Assembly: GCA_024280785.1 (NCBI GenBank)
Contig: JAJRPK010000379.1
Coordinates: forward strand, 1 to 14,403
Length of the DNA: 14,403 nt
Direction: 5' to 3'
Origin: Gammaproteobacteria bacterium
GTDB lineage: Bacteria > Pseudomonadota > Gammaproteobacteria > Pseudomonadales > UBA7434
Under the pieces are notes generated by a model that made no database searches, had not been told where the DNA came from, and saw nothing but the letters and a program-made list of their open reading frames with translations. The position numbers and the translations under genes are program-made. This document shows, one piece after another, positions 7,382-14,246 of this stretch. How positions within the stretch are numbered: position 1 is the stretch's first letter; every line of letters begins with the position of its first letter.

Positions 7382-7440
7382 ATAACACCGCCATAATTTG
7401 TGGCGCGCTTTTAGCGCAATCAATTATGGCCGTGTTAACT
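7382..7440 (-). other. attC-like recombination site between hydrolase and GNAT genes
   Basis: Read on the minus strand: left box AGTTAAC (contains the hydrolase TAA stop), then TAACAC pairing with GTGTTA, a G/G mismatch, a 9-bp stem GCCATAATT / AATTATGGC, an unequal internal loop (4 versus 6 bases), and an inner stem GCGCT-AAA-AGCGC. The right box is GTTATGT. Length is about 59 bases. The layout (R-box, spacer, L-box, asymmetric loop, L-box, R-box GTTRRRY-like) and its position from stop codon to just before the next Shine-Dalgarno match integron attC sites. The boxes deviate from consensus at one or two positions. Confidence 0.6.
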
Positions 7441-8115
7441 GCTTTTTGATTTAATCCATGCTTTAACAGGTACAATCCACTCTTGCATTGGCTTAAAGAA
7501 TGCCCCATGTTCCTTACCTGTTGAAATAGCTACTTCTTCGAACGATAGCAGCTCTCCACTCCTAACTGAGATTTGTTTACAAGAGAAAGAATGGCCTAAA
7601 GCCTGGTCTGTAGTTTCAAATACAGACAAGAAATGTCCCGCGAAAGTAATAGCAGGTCTACTTTGTACGCCGGTCGGCCAACATGTAGCTAGCAATATTG
7701 TATTTACATTCAAGTGCTTTAAAGCACTTGATGTATAAGCGGTTATTTCTCCTCCCCTAGAAAAACCTAAGAGAGTGATGTTAGTTGGTTTGACTCCAGC
7801 GGTTACCAGCATCCCTACCCATGAAGCCAATTGTTTGGAGTAAGCGTCAATTTCTGTATTTTTGGGCCGATGGTGCGCAATGAGATTAAAGTCACTATCT
7901 TCAGCGAGCTTGCTTTTAATTAGGGAAAACTCATAAGCTCCATATTTTGAATGCAGTGGCCTGGGATTATCACCCTCGACTATGAGACCGTGCGAGTAGA
8001 AAACATACTTTTCATCAGCTTGTATGTGATCTGGAAATTCATCGTAAATTTTTCCAGCCATGGAATAATTTGCGAACATCATTAGAAAAACCCATAAACT
8101 TTTATACGGATGCAT
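7435..8115 (-). CDS. Exported alpha/beta-hydrolase fold protein
   Basis: Protein of 226 residues beginning with a hydrophobic leader (SLWVFLMMFANYSMA, about 6-20) that looks like a Sec signal peptide cleaved after SMA, so it is probably periplasmic. The nucleophile elbow is GFSRGG with Ser119. HG at 42-43 is a candidate oxyanion element. Asp170 (ETTD) and His203 (KEHG) are placed where the rest of a Ser-Asp-His triad would be. The substrate is unknown; esterase or lipase-like hydrolysis is the family default. The start ATG has AGGA 6 bases upstream. It lies between two attC-like sites, its stop falls inside the second one, and it is AT-richer than the flanking genes where sampled. I do not recognise a named family. 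Confidence 0.75.
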   Translation of the reverse strand: MHPYKSLWVFLMMFANYSMAGKIYDEFPDHIQADEKYVFYSHGLIVEGDNPRPLHSKYGAYEFSLIKSKLAEDSDFNLIAHHRPKNTEIDAYSKQLASWVGMLVTAGVKPTNITLLGFSRGGEITAYTSSALKHLNVNTILLATCWPTGVQSRPAITFAGHFLSVFETTDQALGHSFSCKQISVRSGELLSFEEVAISTGKEHGAFFKPMQEWIVPVKAWIKSKSS

Positions 8116-8134
8116 ATTTGATCCTGTAATGTAC

Positions 8135-8192
8135 AGTTAACTCCCACCGCTTAGGCGCGGTTTTCCCCGCCCTTAGCCGGTAATTGTTAAAT
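8135..8192 (-). other. attC-like recombination site upstream of the hydrolase gene
   Basis: Read on the minus strand: left box ATTTAAC (exact RYYYAAC), spacer AATT, left L-arm ACCGGCTAAGG, inner stem GCGG / CCGC around a GA-rich loop, right L-arm CCTAAGCGGT, spacer GGGA, and right box GTTAACT. The left L-arm is one base longer than the right, leaving an extrahelical G, the hallmark that orients attC recombination. Total about 58 bases. The hydrolase start codon follows 20 bases later. This is the best attC candidate in the window. Confidence 0.65.
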
Positions 8193-8307
8193 GGCTACCC
8201 AAAGTACTAGATTTTTTTGAACCTGAATGTATTGACACATCGCTCTCATTCCAGATTACTTCTTGCTTTATTGCTGAAGGTATTATTTTGGACACCCTAA
8301 CCATCAT
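8173..8307 (-). CDS. Possible 44-residue ORF or cassette remnant ending in the attC-like site
   Basis: A small frame, ATG-ATG at 8307, ends with TAA inside the left arm of the attC-like site at 8135-8192, as cassette genes often do. It encodes a short polar peptide (residues 11-30 SAIKQEVIWNESDVSIHSGS) without a recognised domain. No Shine-Dalgarno sequence precedes it, and it starts only six bases after the stop of the regulator gene. It may be the truncated tail of an earlier cassette rather than an expressed gene. Confidence 0.25.
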   Translation of the reverse strand: MMVRVSKIIPSAIKQEVIWNESDVSIHSGSKKSSTLGSHLTITG

Positions 8308-8313
8308 CGAGAG

Positions 8314-9195
8314 TTAGGTAGTGCCTTGGCAGCATTCAATCCAACGCTGCAAACCCACTGACCAATATTTCTTCTTATGAGTAATAAAATAAAATTGCCG
8401 CTCCATATCTCGATCGGGTACTTCTAGCGGCACTAAACTTCCTCGACTAAACGCATCGGCTAAAGTGATTTTTGACAAACAACCGATTCCTAAGCCAGCT
8501 TCTACCGCACGCTTAATCGCTTCGGTGTGCTCCAACTCAAGATGAGTCTTCAATTCATTGAGCAGCCCATGCATCGCCCTGTCAAAAGCTTGCCGGGTTC
8601 CCGATCCAGATTCCCGAAGAATCCAGTTAGCCGCCACCAACTGCTCGTCTGTCAAAACATCGAACGCTGCATAGGGGTGCTCAGGCGTGCAAAATACGAC
8701 CAGCTCATCACTTTGCCAGGGCACGATCGATAGATCTTGGTGATTGTACTCCCCCTCAATCAAACCAATGTCTAGCTCATAATTAATCACTTGTTCAGCG
8801 ATATGGGCTGTATTGGCGACGTGCAAGCGGATATCGATCGCAGGATAATCGCGCATAAACTGGGCAATGATGGGGATCACTACATAATTGCCGATCGTCA
8901 ATGTCGCTCCAACATTCAACTTCCCGGCAATATCTTGCTGCTGTAACGCTCGCTCAAACTCATCGGCCTGACTCATCAACGACTCGGCTAAAGGCCTTAG
9001 TGAATGCCCGAGACCGTTGAGTTGTAAGCGCTTACCTACACGATCGAACAGCTGGGTACTGTACCTTTGCTCTAAATCTTGCAGCGCCCCACTCGCAGCT
9101 GACTGCGACATTGCCAAGCTTTCTGCTGCGCGACTGAGATTTTTATAGTGGGCCGTCGCAATAAAGACCTGTAATTGTCTCAACGTGAATTTCAT
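8314..9195 (-). CDS. finR: LysR-family regulator, FinR/YeiE type
   Basis: Transcriptional regulator of 293 residues. The N-terminal winged helix-turn-helix (about 1-60) reads LSRAAESLAMSQSAASGALQDLE, then QLFDRVGKRLQLN. This closely resembles, from memory, FinR of Pseudomonas and YeiE of Escherichia coli. A periplasmic-binding-protein-like effector domain (about 90-290) follows. In Pseudomonas putida FinR is divergent to, and activates, the ferredoxin-NADP reductase gene under oxidative or osmotic stress; the same arrangement is seen here. Start ATG 9195 is supported by AGAGGT 7 bases upstream. The shared 255-base gap probably holds its binding site. LysR membership is certain; the FinR name rests on similarity plus synteny. 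Confidence 0.9.
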   Translation of the reverse strand: MKFTLRQLQVFIATAHYKNLSRAAESLAMSQSAASGALQDLEQRYSTQLFDRVGKRLQLNGLGHSLRPLAESLMSQADEFERALQQQDIAGKLNVGATLTIGNYVVIPIIAQFMRDYPAIDIRLHVANTAHIAEQVINYELDIGLIEGEYNHQDLSIVPWQSDELVVFCTPEHPYAAFDVLTDEQLVAANWILRESGSGTRQAFDRAMHGLLNELKTHLELEHTEAIKRAVEAGLGIGCLSKITLADAFSRGSLVPLEVPDRDMERQFYFITHKKKYWSVGLQRWIECCQGTT

Positions 9196-9450
9196 CGGTT
9201 TACCTCTGCCTATGTGCCTACATGGCTGGCTATAGTCACTATGTCTAATACTTATCGCTTAGTGCCGGCCAGCCTAACCACCTCATAGCGGACAAACGAT
9301 TATATATCAGTATATCCGATATATTATATCTAAATAACCCGTTTTACCTATTTTATTGTTACCTCTATTATTCAACACATCAGCAAGCCTTTTATACGAT
9401 AACTGTTACACGACAATTGTTGTACGGCGATAGAAAACGGGAAAACGATT
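9196..9450. promoter_or_regulatory. Divergent finR-fpr control region
   Basis: 255 bases between the divergent regulator and reductase genes. It holds an AT-rich block with three TATATC repeats (9303-9308, 9311-9316, 9325-9330), one of them in the odd palindrome TATATC-C-GATATA (9311-9323). A second near-palindrome, ACGACAATTGTTGT, lies at 9410-9423, 28 bases before the fpr start. By LysR logic one of these should be the activator box and the other may overlap the promoter. Assignment is inference. Confidence 0.5.
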
Positions 9451-10224
9451 ATGTCGAATTTAATGACCGAAACAGTAACTGAGGTACACCATTGGAACGA
9501 GACTCTGTTCAGCTTTAAGACAACTCGCGACTCCGGCTTTAGATTCAAAAATGGTCATTTCGTTATGATGGGCCTGCCACACGATGGCAAACCTCTGCTC
9601 AGAGCGTACAGTATTGCGAGCGCCAACCATGAGGACGAGCTAGAGTTCTTTAGCATCAAAGTACCCGATGGATCCCTCACATCTAAGCTACAAAACCTCA
9701 GGGTTGGCGATGAAGTGTACGTTGGGAAAAAACCAACCGGAACACTAATTACAGATGCTATGTTGCCCGGTAAGAACCTTTACTTAATCGGTACCGGCAC
9801 TGGGTTGGCCCCGTTTATGAGTATTATTAAGGATCCCGAAATCTACCTGCAGTACGACAAAGTCATACTGGCTCACGGGGTTCGCTATGAGTCGGAACTC
9901 GCCTACCTTGACTACATTGGAGAAACGCTACCAAACCACGAATACCTCGGTGAAATGGTACGAGAGAAACTGCTGTATTATCCCGCAGTAACTCGAGAGA
10001 GCTCGCGCAACAACGGCAGGTTGACGGATTTAATGACTAGCGGAAAGTTATTTTCTGATCTCAACTTAGCACCGCCTACTACCGACGATGATCGTTTCAT
10101 GCTGTGCGGTAGTCCAAGTATGTTAAAGGATTTTGGCAAAATACTGGACCAACGCGGCTTTAAAGAAACGCGTAATGGCAGACCCGGACATTACGTCATC
10201 GAAAGAGCATTTGTCGAAAGCTAA
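9451..10224 (+). CDS. fpr: Ferredoxin-NADP+ reductase
   Basis: FAD enzyme of 257 residues that transfers electrons between NADPH and ferredoxin or flavodoxin, serving Fe-S cluster maintenance and oxidative-stress defence in the cytoplasm. Motifs: FAD site RAYSIAS (51-57), NADP site GTGTGLAPF (114-122), VTRE (180-183), CGSPSM (219-224), and the short C-terminal ERAFVES typical of the Azotobacter/Pseudomonas subclass, where the residue after FAD stacking ends the chain. Length is standard. The start ATG has only a weak purine stretch (ACGGGAAAA). It is divergent from the FinR-like gene, which should control it. A 9-bp hairpin follows the stop. Confidence 0.95.
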   Translation: MSNLMTETVTEVHHWNETLFSFKTTRDSGFRFKNGHFVMMGLPHDGKPLLRAYSIASANHEDELEFFSIKVPDGSLTSKLQNLRVGDEVYVGKKPTGTLITDAMLPGKNLYLIGTGTGLAPFMSIIKDPEIYLQYDKVILAHGVRYESELAYLDYIGETLPNHEYLGEMVREKLLYYPAVTRESSRNNGRLTDLMTSGKLFSDLNLAPPTTDDDRFMLCGSPSMLKDFGKILDQRGFKETRNGRPGHYVIERAFVES

Positions 10225-10231
10225 CTGACAG

Positions 10232-10253
10232 GAGCGGTCAATACTGACCGCTC
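10232..10253 (+). terminator. Hairpin downstream of fpr
   Basis: Perfect 9-bp stem GAGCGGTCA / TGACCGCTC with an ATAC loop, starting 8 bases after the fpr stop. The stem is GC-rich and ideally placed for termination, but no T-run follows (GGTAAGC), so it may be a 3'-protective stem or an inefficient terminator. Confidence 0.55.
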
Positions 10254-10302
10254 GGTAAGCGAGAAATTGTTCATTAAAATACCGACCATTTACTGTATTC
10301 TC

Positions 10303-10314
10303 TGTCGATCGACA
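10303..10314. promoter_or_regulatory. Perfect 12-bp palindrome upstream of the NTF2-like gene
   Basis: TGTCGATCGACA is self-complementary. It is flanked by TCTC on the left and, after AT, GAGA on the right, extending the symmetry. It lies 29 bases before the start codon, where a repressor would block initiation. No adjacent regulator other than FinR is available to assign. Confidence 0.4.
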
Positions 10315-10343
10315 ATGAGACAAACCGAGAGAGGATAGACGCC

Positions 10344-10790
10344 ATGGCTTATAATTTGGAAGAGCTTTCTGCAAAATTAGAAATTCAGGAAATGCTCTAC
10401 CGTTACGCGCAGCTTATTGATGCCAAGCAGTTCGATCAACTTAATGAAGTCTTTACCGACGATGCTCATATTGATTACAGTGCAATGGGTGGTTCTGTTG
10501 GCAACCTAACGGAAACCATTACTTTCCTCCACGGCGCCATGACAGAAATGTTTCCGAATAGTCAGCACCTAAATGCTAACACCCAAATCACGCTGTCAGG
10601 AAGCGCCAACATCACCGAAGCATCCGGCCGCATCATGTGTTACAACCCAATGGAAATGCAAGTCGACGGTGGGCCAGAAACAAAAATAATGATGTGCGGA
10701 CTTTGGTATTTAGATGAATACACCAAAACCGACAGCGGCTGGAAAATGCGTAACCGAGTAGAAGAAAAAAGTTGGTTTTTTAATTATTGA
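10344..10790 (+). CDS. NTF2-like / SnoaL-like protein
   Basis: Protein of 148 residues with the cone-shaped NTF2-like fold. The N-terminal helix pattern IQEMLYRYAQLIDAKQFDQL, followed by FTDDAHIDYSAMGG, is typical of the SnoaL-type proteins that include steroid isomerases, dehydratases and scytalone-type enzymes. The chain ends in a strand rich in Trp/Phe (EEKSWFFNY). The reaction cannot be assigned. AGAGG lies 9 bases before the ATG. It converges on the flavin oxidoreductase gene with only 8 bases between stops. Such proteins frequently accompany catabolic SDR and acyl-CoA genes, but here it appears monocistronic. Confidence 0.85.
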   Translation: MAYNLEELSAKLEIQEMLYRYAQLIDAKQFDQLNEVFTDDAHIDYSAMGGSVGNLTETITFLHGAMTEMFPNSQHLNANTQITLSGSANITEASGRIMCYNPMEMQVDGGPETKIMMCGLWYLDEYTKTDSGWKMRNRVEEKSWFFNY

Positions 10791-10798
10791 GCAAAAAC

Positions 10799-11899
10799 TC
10801 AACGGCCCGTACCTGGAGGAGATGGCTGCATCCACGGATCGTTAGCAATAAATCGATCGGCATATCTGATTTTTTCGTAGGCATCTAACAAGCTTGCCAC
10901 CTGCTTAGGAACACTACCGTGCAATAATATGCCGTCAGCTCCAGCATCGAAATTTTGATTTAGCCGACGCGCGCAATGTTCAGCAGTACCTAATGCGGCA
11001 CTGCTAGCCAGCCACTCATCCGGAAATAATGCCGCCACCTCCGCCGTTTCATAACGGCTAAAATCCTGATCGGCAGTCCTCCCCCCTTCAAAAAGCGGAT
11101 GAGCTCTAATTTTTTTCAAAATGCCGGGGTTCCACTCGTTAGCAGCAAAAATTTGCTCTCCGTAACCTTCCATATGGACATAAGTCAATAAACGAGCAGG
11201 GCCTATCGCGCTTGTTTCATCCGCATCCTGATCGGCAGCGCAAACCATTGTCGACCAAATCTTTACCGAACCGGGGTCACGCCCAGCCGCTTCAGCTGCA
11301 TCATGAACAATTTTTGTCGCTCGAGTCACGGCTTCGTCGGTCAAAAACGGGTGCAATAACACGCCATCATAACAACGCCCAGCCAAGGCTAACGTTTTTG
11401 GCCCGAGCGCACCCAATAACAATGGCGGTGCTTTTTTTGGAGCCTCCGCAACAAATAGGTAGGGGTAGCTTCCAAGTGGCCCCTCACCAGAATAGTTATT
11501 TCCAGCCCATAGTGAGCGCAATATTTCAGCCGTGTCAGCCAACCCTTTTAGTGATGCCTTTGGCGTACCAAAGCAATCGTATAATGCTTTAAACCCTCGA
11601 GCTAGACCCATAGCAAAACGGTCCCCCGACATCTCGCTCATAGTTGCACCAAACGAAACCAACTCCATAGGATGATGTGTTGGATAATTAATAAGTCCAG
11701 TAGCGATTTTAATCTCTTTGGTTAATGCAGCTGCCGCGCCACAAATCACCTCGGCATTTTTAAAGTCGTATCTCTCACCCAGCCAAACTGACCCAATGCC
11801 CAGTTTTTCGGCAAGAGGAATTTCTTCAAGACATCTCTGCGGATCGTTAATACGACCGGGCAAAGTATAGATGCCAATTTCAGGAAAACGAAGTGCCAT
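10799..11899 (-). CDS. Luciferase-like (LLM class) flavin-dependent oxidoreductase
   Basis: Monooxygenase- or reductase-type TIM-barrel protein of 366 residues in the bacterial luciferase-like superfamily (FMN or F420 users). Recognisable parts are IPLAEKLGIGSVWLGERYDFKN near the N-terminus, then KIATGLINYPTHHP, the glycine-rich RFAMGLARGF, and the closing DAGADGILLHG barrel strand. It resembles families annotated as F420-dependent in actinobacteria; cofactor use in this organism is unknown. Start placed at ATG 11899 with AAGGA 7 bases upstream. An in-frame ATG at 11914 overlaps that Shine-Dalgarno sequence. It lies 71 bases after the DUF3604 gene and may be co-transcribed with it. Confidence 0.88.
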   Translation of the reverse strand: MALRFPEIGIYTLPGRINDPQRCLEEIPLAEKLGIGSVWLGERYDFKNAEVICGAAAALTKEIKIATGLINYPTHHPMELVSFGATMSEMSGDRFAMGLARGFKALYDCFGTPKASLKGLADTAEILRSLWAGNNYSGEGPLGSYPYLFVAEAPKKAPPLLLGALGPKTLALAGRCYDGVLLHPFLTDEAVTRATKIVHDAAEAAGRDPGSVKIWSTMVCAADQDADETSAIGPARLLTYVHMEGYGEQIFAANEWNPGILKKIRAHPLFEGGRTADQDFSRYETAEVAALFPDEWLASSAALGTAEHCARRLNQNFDAGADGILLHGSVPKQVASLLDAYEKIRYADRFIANDPWMQPSPPGTGR

Positions 11900-11917
11900 G
11901 GTTTTATCCTTCATACT

Positions 11918-11938
11918 GCCGACTCATATGAGATCGGC
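11918..11938. promoter_or_regulatory. 21-bp near-perfect palindrome before the LLM oxidoreductase gene
   Basis: GCCGA + CTCATATGAG + A + TCGGC: a 10-bp perfect core and matching 5-base outer arms, broken by one extra A. It lies between the DUF3604 stop and the oxidoreductase Shine-Dalgarno sequence. It could be an operator, or a hairpin in the transcript that uncouples the two genes. No T-run follows. Confidence 0.45.
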
Positions 11939-11970
11939 AATTATTAAGTTAGTTAGCGTTCAAATAATAA

Positions 11971-13971
11971 CTATTTTTTTGCTTCATACCAAATCGGAGA
12001 CGTCCACGCCCGCTCTTGCTGCGTTAATTTTGCAAATGCATGCTCTGTACTACAAGCAGGGGGACGATCGTTTTGTGGAAGTTGAAGACATTGCCAGCCA
12101 TTATAACGACAGCTGGGGTTCTCTACGACGCGCATATAATATACGGCAGAAACATTAGCATCGAACTCCGGGTCCTCCCAAACCGCACAAAGCTGAGCAA
12201 AACCCTCGCCAATAGCGCTACAGGTATTTGGGTCTACCCCCGCTCCGTTATTAGCATCGCCGGCTACATCAAAAATTCTTTGCTGCGTTCGCCCGTCTTT
12301 GTCACTCCAGCCCTTGATAATTTGCAAGCGCTGTAAAGCCGTTCCCGGATATTCTGCACTACCAGCATCTGCACTCGCCATTGCGATAAACCTGGGCGCC
12401 TGCCCCGGCCTTAATGCTGGTACATCCCCCCCCATTGGAACACCTCCGGCATAAGCTTTTTCTAACAATGCCGGGTCGCCGCAGAGTGATGAATCGTAAT
12501 CGCGGCCCGCAAAAAATCGGGGAAGAATGCGCGGCCCGCTCGTTCCGAAAACCTCTTTATTCAACATCGCATCAAATAAATCATCACGAGTATTTTGTTT
12601 TGCCCAAACGCCAATAATACCGCCTGGACTATTACTTGTATTGCCTTCAACATCGCCATCCCACGCTACTCTCTTTTTAGGGGAATCGTCCCCTAAACCA
12701 AGGTGCCCGGCAAAATTTTGTTCCTGTACTCCTCCTGCCAATGCATTATGAGTATCAGTAGAAGCGCTTAAACCAAATTTAAATGGATTAACCCCTAAGC
12801 GTTTTTCTTCTTTCAGACCCTCAACTAATGCATAGCGGGTATAACTTAATTTAGAAAGACAATTAGGGCCAAGGTGGACAATTAAATCTGCGCCCACTCC
12901 TTCATAGCAATTACCCACATCACCCTTTTCATCAAACCTTTGAAAAGCCAAAGTCTCGAATTTTTCAAAGTCGCAAAGCTCATCGACATCACCTAACACA
13001 TCCGATAAACCGCTTCGACACTCTGAGTCACCCTTGTGCTGCATGATTTCTATAAGAGGCTCTATCTCAGCCCTTAGAACAGCTCTCTTCCGTTGCTCCT
13101 CTAAAGTCGAGGCTCCCGGATAATCAACTGCAAACATACGGCCATTACTTATATTGGAATTATGAGGGATAGCAAAGGCCTCGCAACCCGTGCCCGAGTC
13201 GTTGCAATCACGCACTAACGATTCCCACAACTCCCACTCTCGCGGCGCCTCTACATAACTAACAGGAATGGGTGGAACTATGGCATTACGAAAAATAACA
13301 TTACGATGAAGGTTTGAACCGTTGCGATGCGAACTGTACTCATAGGCAATAAAGGTCGTTCGCTCACAAGCGCTACTCTCATCATTCCAATCTTCAGCTG
13401 CCTGTATGGTTTGCTGCCAAACTTCGCTAGTCGCTTGATAACACAATTCAGAATTTTCGCCGCAAACTTCTTTGGAGCGCCATGGTATAGGACTCATTAT
13501 CCGTATACCTAACTGCATATTTCTGCCAAAGGCAGCTCTGGAAGTCATACAAAATTCAGTAGTGTATCTTGGCGACTGAGGGTCAACACACAGACGGTTC
13601 TCACCCAAAAACTCTGAATGATCGGTAACTCCTGCAAAATCTAACGGCCGGTCTATTCGCACAGCCCGCGTCCCCACACCGTTTGTGTCGTTAGGCGGCA
13701 GCTTTACTTCACCGCCAAAAGCATAGTTGTAGGCATCCTGCGGGCCCAACCTAACACTAAAATTATATGCATCCGACGATAGCGCCGTATGTACATGTAA
13801 ATCGCCGAAATAGGCGTTACGCAATGGATTCTGACTTATACAATCCACCTCTTGCCTAGGCGAACCAAAAGCCCGTGCTTGATTGTCAGATAAATCAAAC
13901 CGACGGGTATCACAGGCAGTCAAACCGACTGCCGTAAATAGAAGCAACAAGGTTAAATGTATTTTCTGCAC
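11971..13971 (-). CDS. DUF3604 lipoprotein (PHP-like putative metallohydrolase)
   Basis: Exported protein of 666 residues. It begins with a lipoprotein signal: charged start, LTLLLLFTAVG, and lipobox LTAC with Cys20; the next residue is Asp21, which in E. coli favours inner-membrane retention. The DUF3604 metal-site motifs resemble PHP phosphoesterases: GDLHVHT (H59, H61), VTDHSE (D117, H118), AYEYSSH, IPHNSN and STDTHNA. I count 18 further cysteines, suggesting disulfides outside the cytoplasm. The start is GTG at 13971, supported by GAGGAG 7-8 bases upstream. The reaction is unproven for this family. It precedes the flavin oxidoreductase on the same strand. Confidence 0.88.
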   Translation of the reverse strand: MQKIHLTLLLLFTAVGLTACDTRRFDLSDNQARAFGSPRQEVDCISQNPLRNAYFGDLHVHTALSSDAYNFSVRLGPQDAYNYAFGGEVKLPPNDTNGVGTRAVRIDRPLDFAGVTDHSEFLGENRLCVDPQSPRYTTEFCMTSRAAFGRNMQLGIRIMSPIPWRSKEVCGENSELCYQATSEVWQQTIQAAEDWNDESSACERTTFIAYEYSSHRNGSNLHRNVIFRNAIVPPIPVSYVEAPREWELWESLVRDCNDSGTGCEAFAIPHNSNISNGRMFAVDYPGASTLEEQRKRAVLRAEIEPLIEIMQHKGDSECRSGLSDVLGDVDELCDFEKFETLAFQRFDEKGDVGNCYEGVGADLIVHLGPNCLSKLSYTRYALVEGLKEEKRLGVNPFKFGLSASTDTHNALAGGVQEQNFAGHLGLGDDSPKKRVAWDGDVEGNTSNSPGGIIGVWAKQNTRDDLFDAMLNKEVFGTSGPRILPRFFAGRDYDSSLCGDPALLEKAYAGGVPMGGDVPALRPGQAPRFIAMASADAGSAEYPGTALQRLQIIKGWSDKDGRTQQRIFDVAGDANNGAGVDPNTCSAIGEGFAQLCAVWEDPEFDANVSAVYYMRVVENPSCRYNGWQCLQLPQNDRPPACSTEHAFAKLTQQERAWTSPIWYEAKK

Positions 13972-14221
13972 TATTTAGCTCCTCGATAACCGTAACTGCG
14001 TGCCAATATACACAATCACAGCAATTTTGAACACGAATCCGGGTTAGCGATTGGCAATGTGCACTCTGCTAAAGCTACGGATACTTGAGTAGGGCCAGGA
14101 CTAGAATAAAAGCAGGACTAATTGCTTGGCAGGCAATATTCGATACTTTATTTTATTGACTGAGGATAAGGTAAAAGAGACACGAGATGGATTATGAGCT
14201 ATCCAATATTCTGCATTCTGC
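13972..14221. other. Intergenic region between EAL gene and DUF3604 gene
   Basis: 250 bases, no gene seen on either strand. It should contain the promoter of the DUF3604 gene on the minus strand. A TATATT element about 35 bases upstream of the GTG (near 14005-14010) is a weak -10 candidate without a clear -35. Confidence 0.35.
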
Positions 14222-14246
14222 TTATTTATCGACGACCGATAAATAA
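14222..14246. repeat. 10-bp inverted repeat overlapping the EAL gene stop
   Basis: TTATTTATCG (14222-14231) and CGATAAATAA (14237-14246) are exact reverse complements around ACGAC. The repeat encodes the last residues and stop of the EAL protein. On the coding strand no T-run follows, so its role (3'-end stem or chance) is open. Confidence 0.4.

Larger units (their letters stand above)
6470..8192 (-). mobile_element. Putative integron gene-cassette cluster without integrase (CALIN-like)
   Basis: Three unrelated short genes in one orientation (hydrolase, GNAT, GFA), each with its own Shine-Dalgarno sequence. They are separated by imperfect palindromes of about 60 bases that end in GTTAACT, GTTATGT or GTTATGG just before the next gene. 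Two of these (8135-8192 and 7382-7440) have attC architecture; one (6900-6960) is degenerate. In two cases a stop codon lies inside the site, as in real cassettes. Two 60-base samples in the hydrolase gene gave 21 and 23 G+C (7441-7500, 7561-7620), against 33 of 60 in the neighbouring regulator gene (8581-8640). GFA and GNAT proteins are common cassette cargo. No integrase or attI is in the window. Boundaries are approximate. Confidence 0.55.

Noticed and set aside
10787..10802. TTGAG-CAAAAA-CTCAA stem at the convergent NTF2-like/LLM stops, considered as a bidirectional terminator
   Set aside because: Only five base pairs, mostly AT, and it overlaps both stop codons; too weak to call.
11971..12751. 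Several plus-strand frames opposite the DUF3604 gene
   Set aside because: They are antisense shadows of a long, motif-rich coding gene, without family signatures or ribosome sites.
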